64,000 nt of DNA from Thomasclavelia ramosa DSM 1402. Lineage in GTDB: Bacteria; Bacillota_I; Bacilli_A; Erysipelotrichales; Coprobacillaceae. The notes beneath the pieces were generated by a model. That model was not told the origin of the DNA and made no database searches. It saw only the letters and a list, made by a program, of their open reading frames with translations. The position numbers and the translations under genes are program-made. Below, piece by piece: positions 16,515 to 24,404 of the stretch. The stretch lies in the NCBI RefSeq assembly GCF_014131695.1, contig NZ_CP036346.1, forward strand, positions 744,001-808,000, given 5' to 3'. Within the stretch, counting starts at the first letter, position 1. The number at the start of each line of letters is the position of its first letter.

Positions 16515-18101
16515 ATGAGCGATTTTATCAAAGAAGTTGAAAAAAGAAGAACGTTTGCCATCATCTCCCATCCCGATGCTGGTAAGACAACATTAACAGA
16601 AAAATTCTTATTATACGGAGGGGCAATTCAACAGGCAGGTACCGTAAAAGGAAAAAAGAACAGCAGACATGCAACAAGTGACTGGATGGAAATAGAAAAG
16701 CAAAGAGGAATCTCTGTAACATCATCTGTATTGCAATTTAATTATGATGGTTTTTGTATTAATATTTTAGATACACCAGGTCATCAGGATTTCTCTGAAG
16801 ATACTTATCGTACATTAATGGCAGCTGATTGTGCAGTTATGGTTATTGATGCAAGTAAAGGGGTCGAAGATCAAACTCGTAAATTATTTAAAGTTTGTAC
16901 GATGCGTAATATCCCAATTTTTACTTTTATCAATAAAATGGACCGTGAAGCTCAAGATCCATATAATTTAATGGAAGAGATCGAACAAGAATTGGGGATC
17001 GATACTTGTCCAGTTAACTGGCCTATTGGTTCTGGAAAACAGTTTAAAGGTGTTTATGAACGGCATGATCAGGAAGTAATCCGTTTTATCCCTGTTGATG
17101 GCGGGCGTAAAGAAGTTGATACTAAAATAATGAAATATGATGATCCTGAATTAATTAATGAATTAGATGAAGAATTATATAATAAGCTGCAGGAAGATAT
17201 TGAGTTATTAGATATGGCAGGAAATGATTTTGATTTAGAAAAAGTGCGTCAAGGTAAACTTTCTCCAGTATGCTTTGGTTCTGCTTTGACTAACTTTGGA
17301 ATCGAACCATTTTTAAAACATTTCTTAGAAATGACAACACCACCATTACCACGAAGTACTGGTGAAAAAACAATCGATCCATTTAGTGAAGATTTCAGTG
17401 CCTTTGTTTTTAAGATTCAAGCTAATATGAATAAAGCACATCGTGATCGAATGGCTTTCTTTAGAATTTGCTCTGGTAAATTTACTAAAGGGATGGAAGT
17501 ATATCACTATCAAGGTGGTCGTAAAATAAAATTGAATCAGTCAAAACAATTGATGGCTGATGAACGTCAAGAAGTTGATGAAGCTTATGCTGGAGATATC
17601 ATCGGAGTTTTTGATCCAGGGATCTTTTCGATTGGAGATACGATTACAACAGGTAAAGCTAAATTTGCTTTTGAAGGTATTCCTACCTTTGCTCCAGAAC
17701 ATTTTTCATTGATTCGTAATAAAGATACGATGAAAAGAAAACAATTTGTTAAAGGTGTAGAACAAATTGCTAAAGAGGGAGCAATCCAAATTTTCACTGA
17801 ATTAGGCGGTGGAATGGAAGAAATTATTGTTGGTGTCGTTGGGGTACTTCAATTCGAAGTATTAGAATATCGCTTAAAGAATGAATATAATGTTGAGATA
17901 ATCAAGCAGCCGCTACCATATCAATATGTGCGCTGGGTTAAAGAGGGATGCGATTTAAAAGCTTTAAATTTATCTAGTGATACAAAAAAAGTACAAGATT
18001 TAAAAGGACAACATTTATTATTGTTTACTAATGATTGGGGCGTTCGTTGGGCTACAGAGAAGAATCCTGATTTAGAGTTATTGGAATTCAGTAAGAATTA
18101 G
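16515..18101 (+). CDS. prfC: peptide chain release factor 3
   Basis: The 528-residue translational GTPase has G1 SHPDAGKTTLTEK, switch I around RGISVTSS, G3 DTPGHQDFSED, G4 NKMDR, and the RF3-specific continuation (GVEQIAKEGAIQIF, GVVGVLQFEVLEYRLK). RF3 recycles RF1/RF2 after peptide release and takes part in post-peptidyl-transfer quality control. The ATG at 16515 follows AAGGAGAT; an upstream TTG in frame is not used. Monocistronic, with a strong terminator overlapping the stop. Confidence 0.97.
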   Translation: MSDFIKEVEKRRTFAIISHPDAGKTTLTEKFLLYGGAIQQAGTVKGKKNSRHATSDWMEIEKQRGISVTSSVLQFNYDGFCINILDTPGHQDFSEDTYRTLMAADCAVMVIDASKGVEDQTRKLFKVCTMRNIPIFTFINKMDREAQDPYNLMEEIEQELGIDTCPVNWPIGSGKQFKGVYERHDQEVIRFIPVDGGRKEVDTKIMKYDDPELINELDEELYNKLQEDIELLDMAGNDFDLEKVRQGKLSPVCFGSALTNFGIEPFLKHFLEMTTPPLPRSTGEKTIDPFSEDFSAFVFKIQANMNKAHRDRMAFFRICSGKFTKGMEVYHYQGGRKIKLNQSKQLMADERQEVDEAYAGDIIGVFDPGIFSIGDTITTGKAKFAFEGIPTFAPEHFSLIRNKDTMKRKQFVKGVEQIAKEGAIQIFTELGGGMEEIIVGVVGVLQFEVLEYRLKNEYNVEIIKQPLPYQYVRWVKEGCDLKALNLSSDTKKVQDLKGQHLLLFTNDWGVRWATEKNPDLELLEFSKN

Positions 18102-18124
18102 CAGGGCTAATTCTTACTTTTCTT
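18090..18124 (+). terminator. terminator of prfC
   Basis: 12-bp perfect arms (18090-18101, 18107-18118) with T-rich sequence after; overlaps the stop codon. Confidence 0.8.
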
Positions 18125-18145
18125 TTAATTATCATGTTATAATGA

Positions 18146-18406
18146 ATGAGAAAAGAGGTGATTACTATCGCAAATACAGGAAAACGTCGCGTGTGTCGTT
18201 GTATCAAGACAATGAATATTGTAATTGGTAAAGAACAGCGGGATCTATTTACTAAGGGCCAAGTTTACGATTGTGTGATTCGTGATAGTGGTCAGCTTCA
18301 GGTAAATTATAAAATATATGGTAAAGAGTTTGATTTGTCATGTACTAAAGAGGAATTTGAAGAAAACTTTGTTTTAATAAATAAAAAAACGGGGGTTAGA
18401 AAATGA
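18146..18406 (+). CDS. small hypothetical protein, start codon uncertain (possible ATC start)
   Basis: Up to 86 residues, basic, cysteine-containing (RRVCRC), no membrane segment; family not recognised. The start is problematic. The ATG at 18146 lies three bases after an extended -10 (TGTTATAAT, 18136-18143), so it would hardly be on the transcript. The only good ribosome binding site, AAAGAGGTG (18152-18160), is 6 bp upstream of an ATC codon at 18167, which would give a 79-residue protein beginning M-ANTGKRR. A GTG at 18158 lies inside the ribosome binding site. It overlaps the GNAT gene by 4 bp (ATGA). Confidence 0.7.
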   Translation: MRKEVITIANTGKRRVCRCIKTMNIVIGKEQRDLFTKGQVYDCVIRDSGQLQVNYKIYGKEFDLSCTKEEFEENFVLINKKTGVRK

Positions 18407-18927
18407 TATTTGAAGATTTAAAATTAGCAGAATTTAATGATTTTTATAAAGTTATTTTAGGAAATTTTCCTAGTAAAGAAATCAAAGAATATGATTATAT
18501 GAAAGAGACTTTTATTAATGGTGATTTTAAAGTTTTGACTTTAAAAGAAGATGATGAAATTAAAGGTATTTTATCACATTATGATGGTGGAGAATTTGCT
18601 TTTGTTGATTATTTTGCAATAGATGGTAATCAAAAAGGCAAAGGTTTGGGAAGTAAGATGTTAAAACATTTTATGGAGACGGCAGGGAAACCGGTTATTT
18701 TGGAAGTTGAACATCCAGAAGATGAGCAAAGTCGTCGACGGATTGCGTTTTATCAAAGAAATGGCTTAGTGCTAAATGATCAGCATGATTATTTTGTACC
18801 ACCTGTGCGTAACTTAAAACATCGTCTGTATTTTCATTTAATGTCTTATCCAACGGAAATTGATGCATTGCAATTTGAACGTTATTATCCTCAAATTTTA
18901 CAGTTAGTTTATGGTGTTAATGAGTAG
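18403..18927 (+). CDS. GNAT family N-acetyltransferase
   Basis: The 174-residue protein has the GNAT core: the strand EFAFVDYFAID followed by the acetyl-CoA pyrophosphate loop in NQKGKGLGSKML (Q/R-x-x-G-x-G/A), then the strand VILEVEHP and the IAFYQRNGL motif B segment. It is probably a cytosolic acetyltransferase for a small molecule or protein amine; the acceptor is unknown. The gene is coupled to the small upstream protein by a 4-bp overlap. Confidence 0.88.
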   Translation: MIFEDLKLAEFNDFYKVILGNFPSKEIKEYDYMKETFINGDFKVLTLKEDDEIKGILSHYDGGEFAFVDYFAIDGNQKGKGLGSKMLKHFMETAGKPVILEVEHPEDEQSRRRIAFYQRNGLVLNDQHDYFVPPVRNLKHRLYFHLMSYPTEIDALQFERYYPQILQLVYGVNE

Positions 18928-18985
18928 AGTTGGAATTTTTTTGAAGATATGCTAAAATTAGGTGACTATTGGAAAGGAGATTACT

Positions 18986-20935
18986 ATGGCTCGTAATTTC
19001 TATATTGATAATATAAATGATAATGATAAATTAAATGAGGTCAGCCTCCTCTTAAACGAAATGGAAGAAGTTTCACGAATCAAGATTGGAAAAACAGGTA
19101 TTTCATTTTATTGTGAAGATCCTGAAAATGTGCAGGCGGTTTTGAATAATCATGATGAAAATCTTGTTTTAAAAGAGGAAATCAACTCACGTAAGCGTGA
19201 ATTCGTGGCACCAGAACAAAAAGTAGAACATATTTTTATGTTTACTAATTTAGAGACAGAAGAAGAGGCAAAAGAAATTGAGGAAGTTATTTCACGATAT
19301 TCAGCCTATGAAAATGTTAGTCTTGATTTTACTAATAAGTTACTTAAAGTCACAACTAGTCAAAAGAATATTTTAGTGCGATTAAATCGTCTAGTTGATA
19401 AAGTTAATCCTAAAATTGATGTGGAGCAATGGAAGAAGCCATTTAAATCACAAGATATTTTTCAACAAAAATATTTAAATACAATGATTAGAATTGCAGG
19501 ATTATTTGTAGCTTTAGCACTTGGATTAGTTACAAAAGATGATCCTAATTTTATAACTAATATTGCCTGGCTGATTGCTTTGATTATTTTTAATGAAAAG
19601 ACCTTGGTTCAAGCATATAAAGATTTAAAAGTTAAACAATTCTTAAGTGAAAATATTACAATTAATCTAGCTTGTTTATTTGGATGGGCTTATGGTGCTT
19701 ATATTGAGGCTATCGTGGTTTCTTTGATTTACCAAGTTGGAGAACGGTTATTGATGCGTTTAATCAATTTAACGATGGAGAAAATTGATGACGAGATCAA
19801 CCCAATTCAATTGGGACGTCGAGAAATTGGTGAAAATGAATATGAGATGGTTTCTTTAGAAGATTTTGATATTGGTGATGTGATCGTAGTTTTACCTGGA
19901 GAAACGATACCTCTAGGTGGCAAGATTGCTTCGGGTGAAAGTGAATTAGATATGTTTGCCATTAATGGATCAGATATTTTAGAGCCAGTTAAAGCCGGAA
20001 GTGAAGTTCAAAGTGGAAGTGTCAATGTTAAAGACACTTTGAGAATTAAAATTTTATATACGTATGATCGCAGTGCAATGAGCAGAGTCTTAGAAATTGC
20101 GACAATGGCACCTGTTGGTTCTTCAAGAACGCATAGGCTGGTAGAATTAATCAGTAAGATTGATACAGTTCTTTTAGTCGTCGCAGGAATTCTTTGTGCA
20201 ACATTAGTGCCAATTCTTAATTTTGAAGCAAATTTTAAATATATTTATTTAGGGGCTATTTTAATAACAATTTCTGGTTCTTTTGCTTACAAGCAGGCTT
20301 CTTCTTTTGCTGTTCTATCAGGAGTGGCTAAAGCTTTTTCTAAAAATATTGTTATTAAAGAAAATAGTGGTTTAGATGCTTTGAATTTATGTCGAACAGT
20401 TATTTATGATCGTTTTGATGGAGTTGAAGTAACTGAAGAGGAAATGGAATTATTCGCTAAATTATCAAAATTACATGTTGGCTTGATTATTTTCAATGAT
20501 GGACCAGTTGATCTTGAAAATGATCAGTATCGAATCTATAATAATTTGGCAGTTGATGAAAAATTAGAAGTAATGGATAAAGCAAGTATTGCTGGACCAG
20601 TTGCTTATATTGGTGATAATTCAAAAGATATTGCATTATTGCAAAAAGCTTATGTAGGTATTAGCCGTGGTGGCATCAAAGATAAAAAAGTGATTGAAAA
20701 TAGTGATATTATGCTGATGAATTCTGATCTTAATACCGTTATTGAAACATTCATGATTTCTAAGAAACAAAAATATATTACGATTGAAAATATTTTTGTA
20801 GGATTGTTTATTAATGTAATCTTAATGATCTTAGCTGTTTTATTTATTATTCCTTGGTGGCTGGCATTAGTAATTTATTTAATAGAAGTTGTAGTTGTAT
20901 TATTTAATACTCATCGAATCATTGATATGAAATAG
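18986..20935 (+). CDS. catalytically degenerate P1B-type ATPase homologue
   Basis: The 649-residue membrane protein follows P1B metal ATPase topology but lacks every catalytic signature I can align. Two N-terminal ferredoxin-like segments (about 3-60 and 80-140) have no CxxC. The TGE loop reads FAINGSD. The membrane CPC region reads GSFAYKQASSF. DKTGT is replaced by YDRFDG (Asp475 kept). Only 69 residues separate Asp475 from GDNSKD (canonical GDGxND), so the nucleotide-binding domain is missing. The C-terminal pattern VGISRGGIKDKKVIENSDIMLM is still clearly P-type. It cannot be a normal pump; a structural, sensory or chaperone role is possible. The ATG at 18986 follows AAAGGAGA. A YbjQ-like gene follows. 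Confidence 0.85.
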   Translation: MARNFYIDNINDNDKLNEVSLLLNEMEEVSRIKIGKTGISFYCEDPENVQAVLNNHDENLVLKEEINSRKREFVAPEQKVEHIFMFTNLETEEEAKEIEEVISRYSAYENVSLDFTNKLLKVTTSQKNILVRLNRLVDKVNPKIDVEQWKKPFKSQDIFQQKYLNTMIRIAGLFVALALGLVTKDDPNFITNIAWLIALIIFNEKTLVQAYKDLKVKQFLSENITINLACLFGWAYGAYIEAIVVSLIYQVGERLLMRLINLTMEKIDDEINPIQLGRREIGENEYEMVSLEDFDIGDVIVVLPGETIPLGGKIASGESELDMFAINGSDILEPVKAGSEVQSGSVNVKDTLRIKILYTYDRSAMSRVLEIATMAPVGSSRTHRLVELISKIDTVLLVVAGILCATLVPILNFEANFKYIYLGAILITISGSFAYKQASSFAVLSGVAKAFSKNIVIKENSGLDALNLCRTVIYDRFDGVEVTEEEMELFAKLSKLHVGLIIFNDGPVDLENDQYRIYNNLAVDEKLEVMDKASIAGPVAYIGDNSKDIALLQKAYVGISRGGIKDKKVIENSDIMLMNSDLNTVIETFMISKKQKYITIENIFVGLFINVILMILAVLFIIPWWLALVIYLIEVVVVLFNTHRIIDMK

Positions 20936-20956
20936 GTTACTTTAGTAACCTTTTCT
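20934..20956 (+). terminator. short hairpin terminator
   Basis: AGGTTACT and AGTAACCT arms followed by TTTCTT, directly at the stop codon. Confidence 0.6.
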
Positions 20957-20974
20957 TATAAGGAGGAAAATATA

Positions 20975-21274
20975 ATGGATATGATTGAAGTAAGTACGAT
21001 TGATTATTTACCCGGATACCGAATTACAAAGAGTCTGGGAATCGTTTTTAGCAGTAAAATCATGAATCAGGCAATTGCTAGTGATAATACTAATATTGAA
21101 GAAATGTTAGATACAGCAAGACAAGAAGCGATGGCAGAAACAGTTGCTCAAGCTTCTCGAAGACATGCTTCAGCAATCATTAATGTTCGCTTTACAACAA
21201 CAAACCTTGGCAACAATATGATTGAGTGTCAAGTTTCTGGAATGGCAGTTAAGGCGGAAAAAATCGATGAATAA
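20975..21274 (+). CDS. YbjQ/UPF0145 family protein
   Basis: The 99-residue protein matches the YbjQ/UPF0145 (heavy-metal-binding-like) fold: STIDYLPGYRITKSLGIVF at the N-terminus, a central helix TARQEAMAETVAQASRRHASAIINVRF and a final strand IECQVSGMAVKAE. Family members form ring-like oligomers; function is not established. It lies just downstream of the degenerate metal-ATPase homologue and overlaps the following RluA-type gene by 8 bp. Confidence 0.8.
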   Translation: MDMIEVSTIDYLPGYRITKSLGIVFSSKIMNQAIASDNTNIEEMLDTARQEAMAETVAQASRRHASAIINVRFTTTNLGNNMIECQVSGMAVKAEKIDE

Positions 21275-22106
21275 GTATTTAGTGAAGACAGATTCTACGT
21301 TAATGGAGTTTTTATTAAATCACTATAATAAAAAGAATGTTAAAAATTTACTTAAATTTAAGCAGGTGTCTGTCAACGGGCAAGTGATTAGTCAGTTTGA
21401 TTATTCATTAAAACGGGATGATGAGATTGTTGTTGATCGTAATCCTAATAATAATTCAAGTCTAGATATTATTTATGAAGACAGAGAACTGATCGTTATT
21501 AATAAACCGGCTGGTTTATTAAGTATGGCCGGAGGAAATGAAAAAGAAAAAACAGCTTATCATTTAGTTGGAGAGTATCTTAAAAGTAAAAATAAAAATG
21601 CCCGTGTTTTTATTGTTCATCGACTTGATAAAGAAACATCGGGGGTACTGTTGTTTGCTAAAAATGAAATAATTAAAAATAAATTACAAAATAATTGGAA
21701 TGATATTGTTTATAAGCGTGGTTATTTGGCAATTATTGAAGGAAAGCTTAAAAAGAAGCATGGAACGATTAAAAATCACCTTGATGAAAGTAAGACACAA
21801 ATGGTTTATATTGCTAATAATGGTAAAGGTAAATTGGCGATTACAAATTATAAAGTATTAAAAGAATCACGATATAATTCATTGATTGAAGTATTTCTTG
21901 AAACGGGTCGTAAAAATCAGATTCGGGTCCATATGCAATCATTAGGTCATAGTATTGTTGGGGATAAAAAGTATGGTGCTACAACTAATCCGATTAAACG
22001 AATGGGACTTCATAGTCATGTATTCGCCTTTGTTCATCCGGATACAAAAGCTAGAATGGAATTTAAAGCGGTTGTACCAGAAGAATTTAAAAAAATGTTT
22101 AAATAA
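21267..22106 (+). CDS. RluA family pseudouridine synthase (second paralogue)
   Basis: The 279-residue protein has an S4-like N-terminus (VKNLLKFKQVSVNGQ), motif I YEDRELIVINKPAGLLS, the catalytic Asp in VHRLDKETSGVLLF and motif III TGRKNQIRVHMQS. It modifies uridines in rRNA or tRNA; the target is unknown. The ATG at 21267 lies within the end of the YbjQ gene with AAGGCGG upstream, so translation is probably coupled. It differs clearly from the paralogue at 9296 (KTAYHLVGEYLK insert after motif I). Confidence 0.9.
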   Translation: MNKYLVKTDSTLMEFLLNHYNKKNVKNLLKFKQVSVNGQVISQFDYSLKRDDEIVVDRNPNNNSSLDIIYEDRELIVINKPAGLLSMAGGNEKEKTAYHLVGEYLKSKNKNARVFIVHRLDKETSGVLLFAKNEIIKNKLQNNWNDIVYKRGYLAIIEGKLKKKHGTIKNHLDESKTQMVYIANNGKGKLAITNYKVLKESRYNSLIEVFLETGRKNQIRVHMQSLGHSIVGDKKYGATTNPIKRMGLHSHVFAFVHPDTKARMEFKAVVPEEFKKMFK

Positions 22107-22172
22107 TGTCTTGTTATGATAAGTAGCAAGGCATTTTCTAGCTTCTATTTAGTCGATATGCTATAGTAGCAA

Positions 22173-22350
22173 GAGGCTGTGGGCGCAGTATAATTTGACA
22201 CAAGAAGAACTAGGGGGCAAGCGGTCGCTAAGTGAGAAATAAATGGTGGTATCTTGATATTGAAAATATTAAGAATTTGGCTAAGTTTATATTTATTAAT
22301 AAATATAATTGCTGTAGAATGGAAAGTATTTAAACATAATCATAAAAACA
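22173..22350 (+). pseudogene. remnant of an XRE-type helix-turn-helix regulator
   Basis: LWAQYNLTQEELGGK is followed by a stop, then in another frame DIENIKNLAKFIFINKYN. Those are the first helices and the P-D-I-E-N-I-x-x-L-A-x-x-F segment of XRE/Cro regulators. Stops and frameshifts between them show that it is decayed. It occupies the first part of the 570-bp gap before infC. Confidence 0.5.
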
Positions 22351-22395
22351 AGTAATAATTTTATTGGGATTACATATATTATTAGTGGTGATGAA

Positions 22396-22473
22396 ATGTT
22401 TGCATTAATAGTATTGATAGTCTTTTCGGTGTTTGGATACTTTAAATATTTACAAATAGATGAAGATGAATAA
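22396..22473 (+). CDS. 25-residue membrane peptide or tail of the decayed XRE gene
   Basis: ATG at 22396 opens a 25-codon frame with a single hydrophobic segment (MFALIVLIVFSVFGYFKYLQ) and an acidic end (IDEDE). XRE regulators in this group often end in a membrane helix, so it may be the surviving C-terminus of the remnant just upstream and not a gene. The ribosome binding site (GTGGTGATG) is weak. Confidence 0.3.
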   Translation: MFALIVLIVFSVFGYFKYLQIDEDE

Positions 22474-22489
22474 ATCTTTTAAATATGGG

Positions 22490-22518
22490 TTGACTTTAAT
22501 TAAATAAAATGATAATAT
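22490..22518 (+). promoter_or_regulatory. promoter of the infC-rpmI-rplT operon
   Basis: TTGACT (22490-22495), 17-bp spacer, TAATAT (22513-22518), placing the transcript start near 22525 ahead of the leader. Confidence 0.65.
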
Positions 22519-22524
22519 ACTCAA

Positions 22525-22651
22525 GTAAATGAAAAGTAGTGGAAAGAAGAAGTGCCTACTTCTCGCCTGATTGATTATGTCGATAGGCAAATGTCGCTAA
22601 GATAAACTATCTTAATGTCAATGTGTGGGTACTCAGTGTGCTCACTTTTTG
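22525..22651 (+). ncRNA. L20-type leader with attenuator terminator
   Basis: A 125-nt structured leader precedes infC. It ends in GTGGGTAC-N5-GTGCTCAC (22625-22645) and a T run, a terminator just before the infC ribosome binding site. In Firmicutes free ribosomal protein L20 binds such leaders and promotes termination, giving autoregulation of infC-rpmI-rplT. Assignment is by position and architecture; I could not run a covariance model. Confidence 0.7.
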
Positions 22652-22680
22652 TTTAAACTACTAAAATGGAGGTGGCTTTT

Positions 22681-23220
22681 ATTAGCAGATTTGATAACAG
22701 AAAACCAAAACAACCGGATGAGTTAGTAAACGAAAAAATTCGTTTCAAAGAAGTACTAGTCATTGATCAAAATGGTGATCAATTAGGTGTCAAAAGTCGT
22801 AACCAGGCAATTGATATTGCTTATGGTGCAGGACTTGATTTAGTGTGTGTTGCCCCTAACGGTAAACCACCAGTATGTCGTATTATGGACTTTGGTAAAT
22901 ATCGTTTCGAACAACAAAAGAAAGCTAAAGAAATGAAACGTAATTCTAAAGTGGTTGCTTTAAAGGAAACTCAATTATCGGTAACTATTGATGTTCATGA
23001 TAAAAATGTAAAATTAAAAAGAACATTGAAATGGTTAGAAGAAGGTAACAAAGTTAAAATTGCAATTAGATTTAGAGGAAGACAATTAGCTCATATGGAT
23101 CTTGGGAAAAAAGTTATTGATGACTTCGTAGCTGAATGTGCTGAAGTTGGTCAAATTGAAAAACCAGCTAAGCTAGAAGGTAGAACTCTAACTGCAATAA
23201 TTGCACCAAAGAAAAAATAA
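22681..23220 (+). CDS. infC: translation initiation factor IF-3 (ATT start)
   Basis: The 179-residue IF-3 begins at an ATT codon (22681) 6 bp after GGAGGTGG; the in-frame ATG at 22666 lies inside that ribosome binding site and is not a plausible start. ATT/ATC starts are typical of infC and allow IF-3 to autoregulate through start-codon discrimination. Sequence features: NEKIRFKEVLVIDQNGDQLG (N-domain), PVCRIMDFGKYRFEQQKK linker and the C-domain KVKIAIRFRGRQLAH. IF-3 acts on the 30S subunit in start-site selection. First gene of the operon. Confidence 0.97.
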   Translation: MSRFDNRKPKQPDELVNEKIRFKEVLVIDQNGDQLGVKSRNQAIDIAYGAGLDLVCVAPNGKPPVCRIMDFGKYRFEQQKKAKEMKRNSKVVALKETQLSVTIDVHDKNVKLKRTLKWLEEGNKVKIAIRFRGRQLAHMDLGKKVIDDFVAECAEVGQIEKPAKLEGRTLTAIIAPKKK

Positions 23221-23237
23221 TTTAGGAGGAATATATC

Positions 23238-23432
23238 ATGCCAAAAATGAAATCACATAGTGGTCTTAAAAAACGTTTAAAAAGAACAGGTAGCGGTAAA
23301 TTAAAACGCAGCCATGCTTATGTATCACATTTATCTCACAATAAAACTCATAAACAAAAGAAACACTTAGCTAAAGCTACTTTAGTAAGTGCATCAGACT
23401 ACAAGAGAATTAAATCTAGATTAGCAAAATAA
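23238..23432 (+). CDS. rpmI: 50S ribosomal protein L35
   Basis: 64 residues, very basic, starting [20 protein letters not shown] and containing the family hallmark [15 protein letters not shown]. Second gene of the infC-rpmI-rplT operon with a perfect AGGAGG ribosome binding site. Confidence 0.98.
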   Translation: MPKMKSHSGLKKRLKRTGSGKLKRSHAYVSHLSHNKTHKQKKHLAKATLVSASDYKRIKSRLAK

Positions 23433-23457
23433 TTATTGACATAGGAGGAAGAAACAA

Positions 23458-23817
23458 ATGGCAAGAGTAAAAGGTGGATTTACTACAAGACGTAGAAGAA
23501 AAAAAGTATTAAAATTAGCCAAAGGATATTTTGGATCAAAACATACATTATATAAAACTGCTCATGAACAAGTTATGCATTCATTAGCATATTCATATAG
23601 AGATAGAAGACAAGTAAAAAGAGATATGAGAAAATTATGGATTGCACGTATCAATGCTGCTGCAAGATTAAATGATATCTCATATTCAAAATTAATGCAC
23701 GGATTAAAATTAGCTAACGTTGAAGTTAACCGTAAAATGTTATCTGAAATCGCAATTTGTGATCCTAAAGGATTTACTGCAATTGTAAATACAGCAAAAA
23801 AAGCATTAGCAAAATAA
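23458..23817 (+). CDS. rplT: 50S ribosomal protein L20
   Basis: 119 residues with the L20 hallmarks [40 protein letters not shown] and [20 protein letters not shown]. It assembles early on 23S rRNA and is the probable repressor of its own operon through the leader at 22525-22651. Last gene before a strong terminator. Confidence 0.98.
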   Translation: MARVKGGFTTRRRRKKVLKLAKGYFGSKHTLYKTAHEQVMHSLAYSYRDRRQVKRDMRKLWIARINAAARLNDISYSKLMHGLKLANVEVNRKMLSEIAICDPKGFTAIVNTAKKALAK

Positions 23818-23823
23818 TTATTT

Positions 23824-23850
23824 AGAGAAAGTTCGCTTTCTCTTTTTTTA
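23824..23850 (+). terminator. terminator of the infC operon
   Basis: AGAGAAAG-TTCG-CTTTCTCT (8-bp stem, stable TTCG tetraloop) followed by seven T. Confidence 0.9.
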
Positions 23851-23884
23851 TTGTGTTATAATGGAATCGTGGAGGGCTCAAAAA

Positions 23885-24277
23885 ATGAAAAGAATAGATA
23901 TGACAGTTGATTTTAAAAGTGAAGTAGCAGCAGTTTTTAAAGTAATAACTAATTTAAAGGATTGTTCATGGCGTAGTGATTTAACACGGGTTGAGCAGAT
24001 TGGTGATAATCGATTTATTGAATATGATCGAAAACAGCGGGAAACGAAGATTTTTGTTACAGATTTACGTGAAAATATTCAATTTGACTATGATGTTGAA
24101 AATAATAGTTATCGTGGTCATTGGAGCGGACAATTTGCCCCTTTGCCTGATGGTGGATGTCGCATGTATCTAAATTTTGATTTTGAACCTCAATCGATAT
24201 TAGGAAAATTTGTTCGTGTAGATAAATTTGAAGAAAGATATATTGAAGATTTGAAAAAAGAGCTGAATGAATATTAA
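23885..24277 (+). CDS. SRPBCC (START/polyketide cyclase-like) family protein
   Basis: The 130-residue protein looks like a small SRPBCC ligand-binding fold: an N-terminal strand MKRIDMTVDFKSEVAAVFKVITNL, a W-x-S-D-L segment, successive beta strands and a final long helix DKFEERYIEDLKKELNEY. No catalytic motif is visible and the ligand is unknown. The ATG at 23885 is chosen because TGGAGGG is upstream; an earlier ATG at 23861 precedes that site. Monocistronic with a terminator at the stop. Confidence 0.7.
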   Translation: MKRIDMTVDFKSEVAAVFKVITNLKDCSWRSDLTRVEQIGDNRFIEYDRKQRETKIFVTDLRENIQFDYDVENNSYRGHWSGQFAPLPDGGCRMYLNFDFEPQSILGKFVRVDKFEERYIEDLKKELNEY

Positions 24278-24302
24278 AACTATACTAAGGTATAGTTTTT
24301 TT
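24276..24302 (+). terminator. terminator of the SRPBCC gene
   Basis: AAAACTATAC-TAAG-GTATAGTTTT with further T residues; overlaps the stop codon. Confidence 0.75.
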
Positions 24303-24312
24303 AGTCAATTAG

Positions 24313-24392
24313 AATATGTAGCTTACTACATATTTTAATTGACTATTAATATTAGTCATCTTATAATATTAATATGTAGCAGGCTACATATT
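24313..24392 (+). promoter_or_regulatory. promoter flanked by two identical MarR-type operators
   Basis: Two copies of AATATGTAG-N4-CTACATATT (24313-24334 and 24371-24392) flank a consensus promoter, TTGACT (24339-24344), 17 bp, TATAAT (24362-24367). The upstream copy ends 4 bp before the -35 and the downstream copy begins 3 bp after the -10. This is a strong repression layout for the MarR gene that follows. Confidence 0.85.
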
Positions 24393-24404
24393 AGGGAGGC
24401 GGAA

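Noticed and set aside
22666-22680. ATG start for infC at 22666
   Set aside because: The ATG is part of the ribosome binding site ATGGAGGTGG; ATT at 22681 is the typical infC start.
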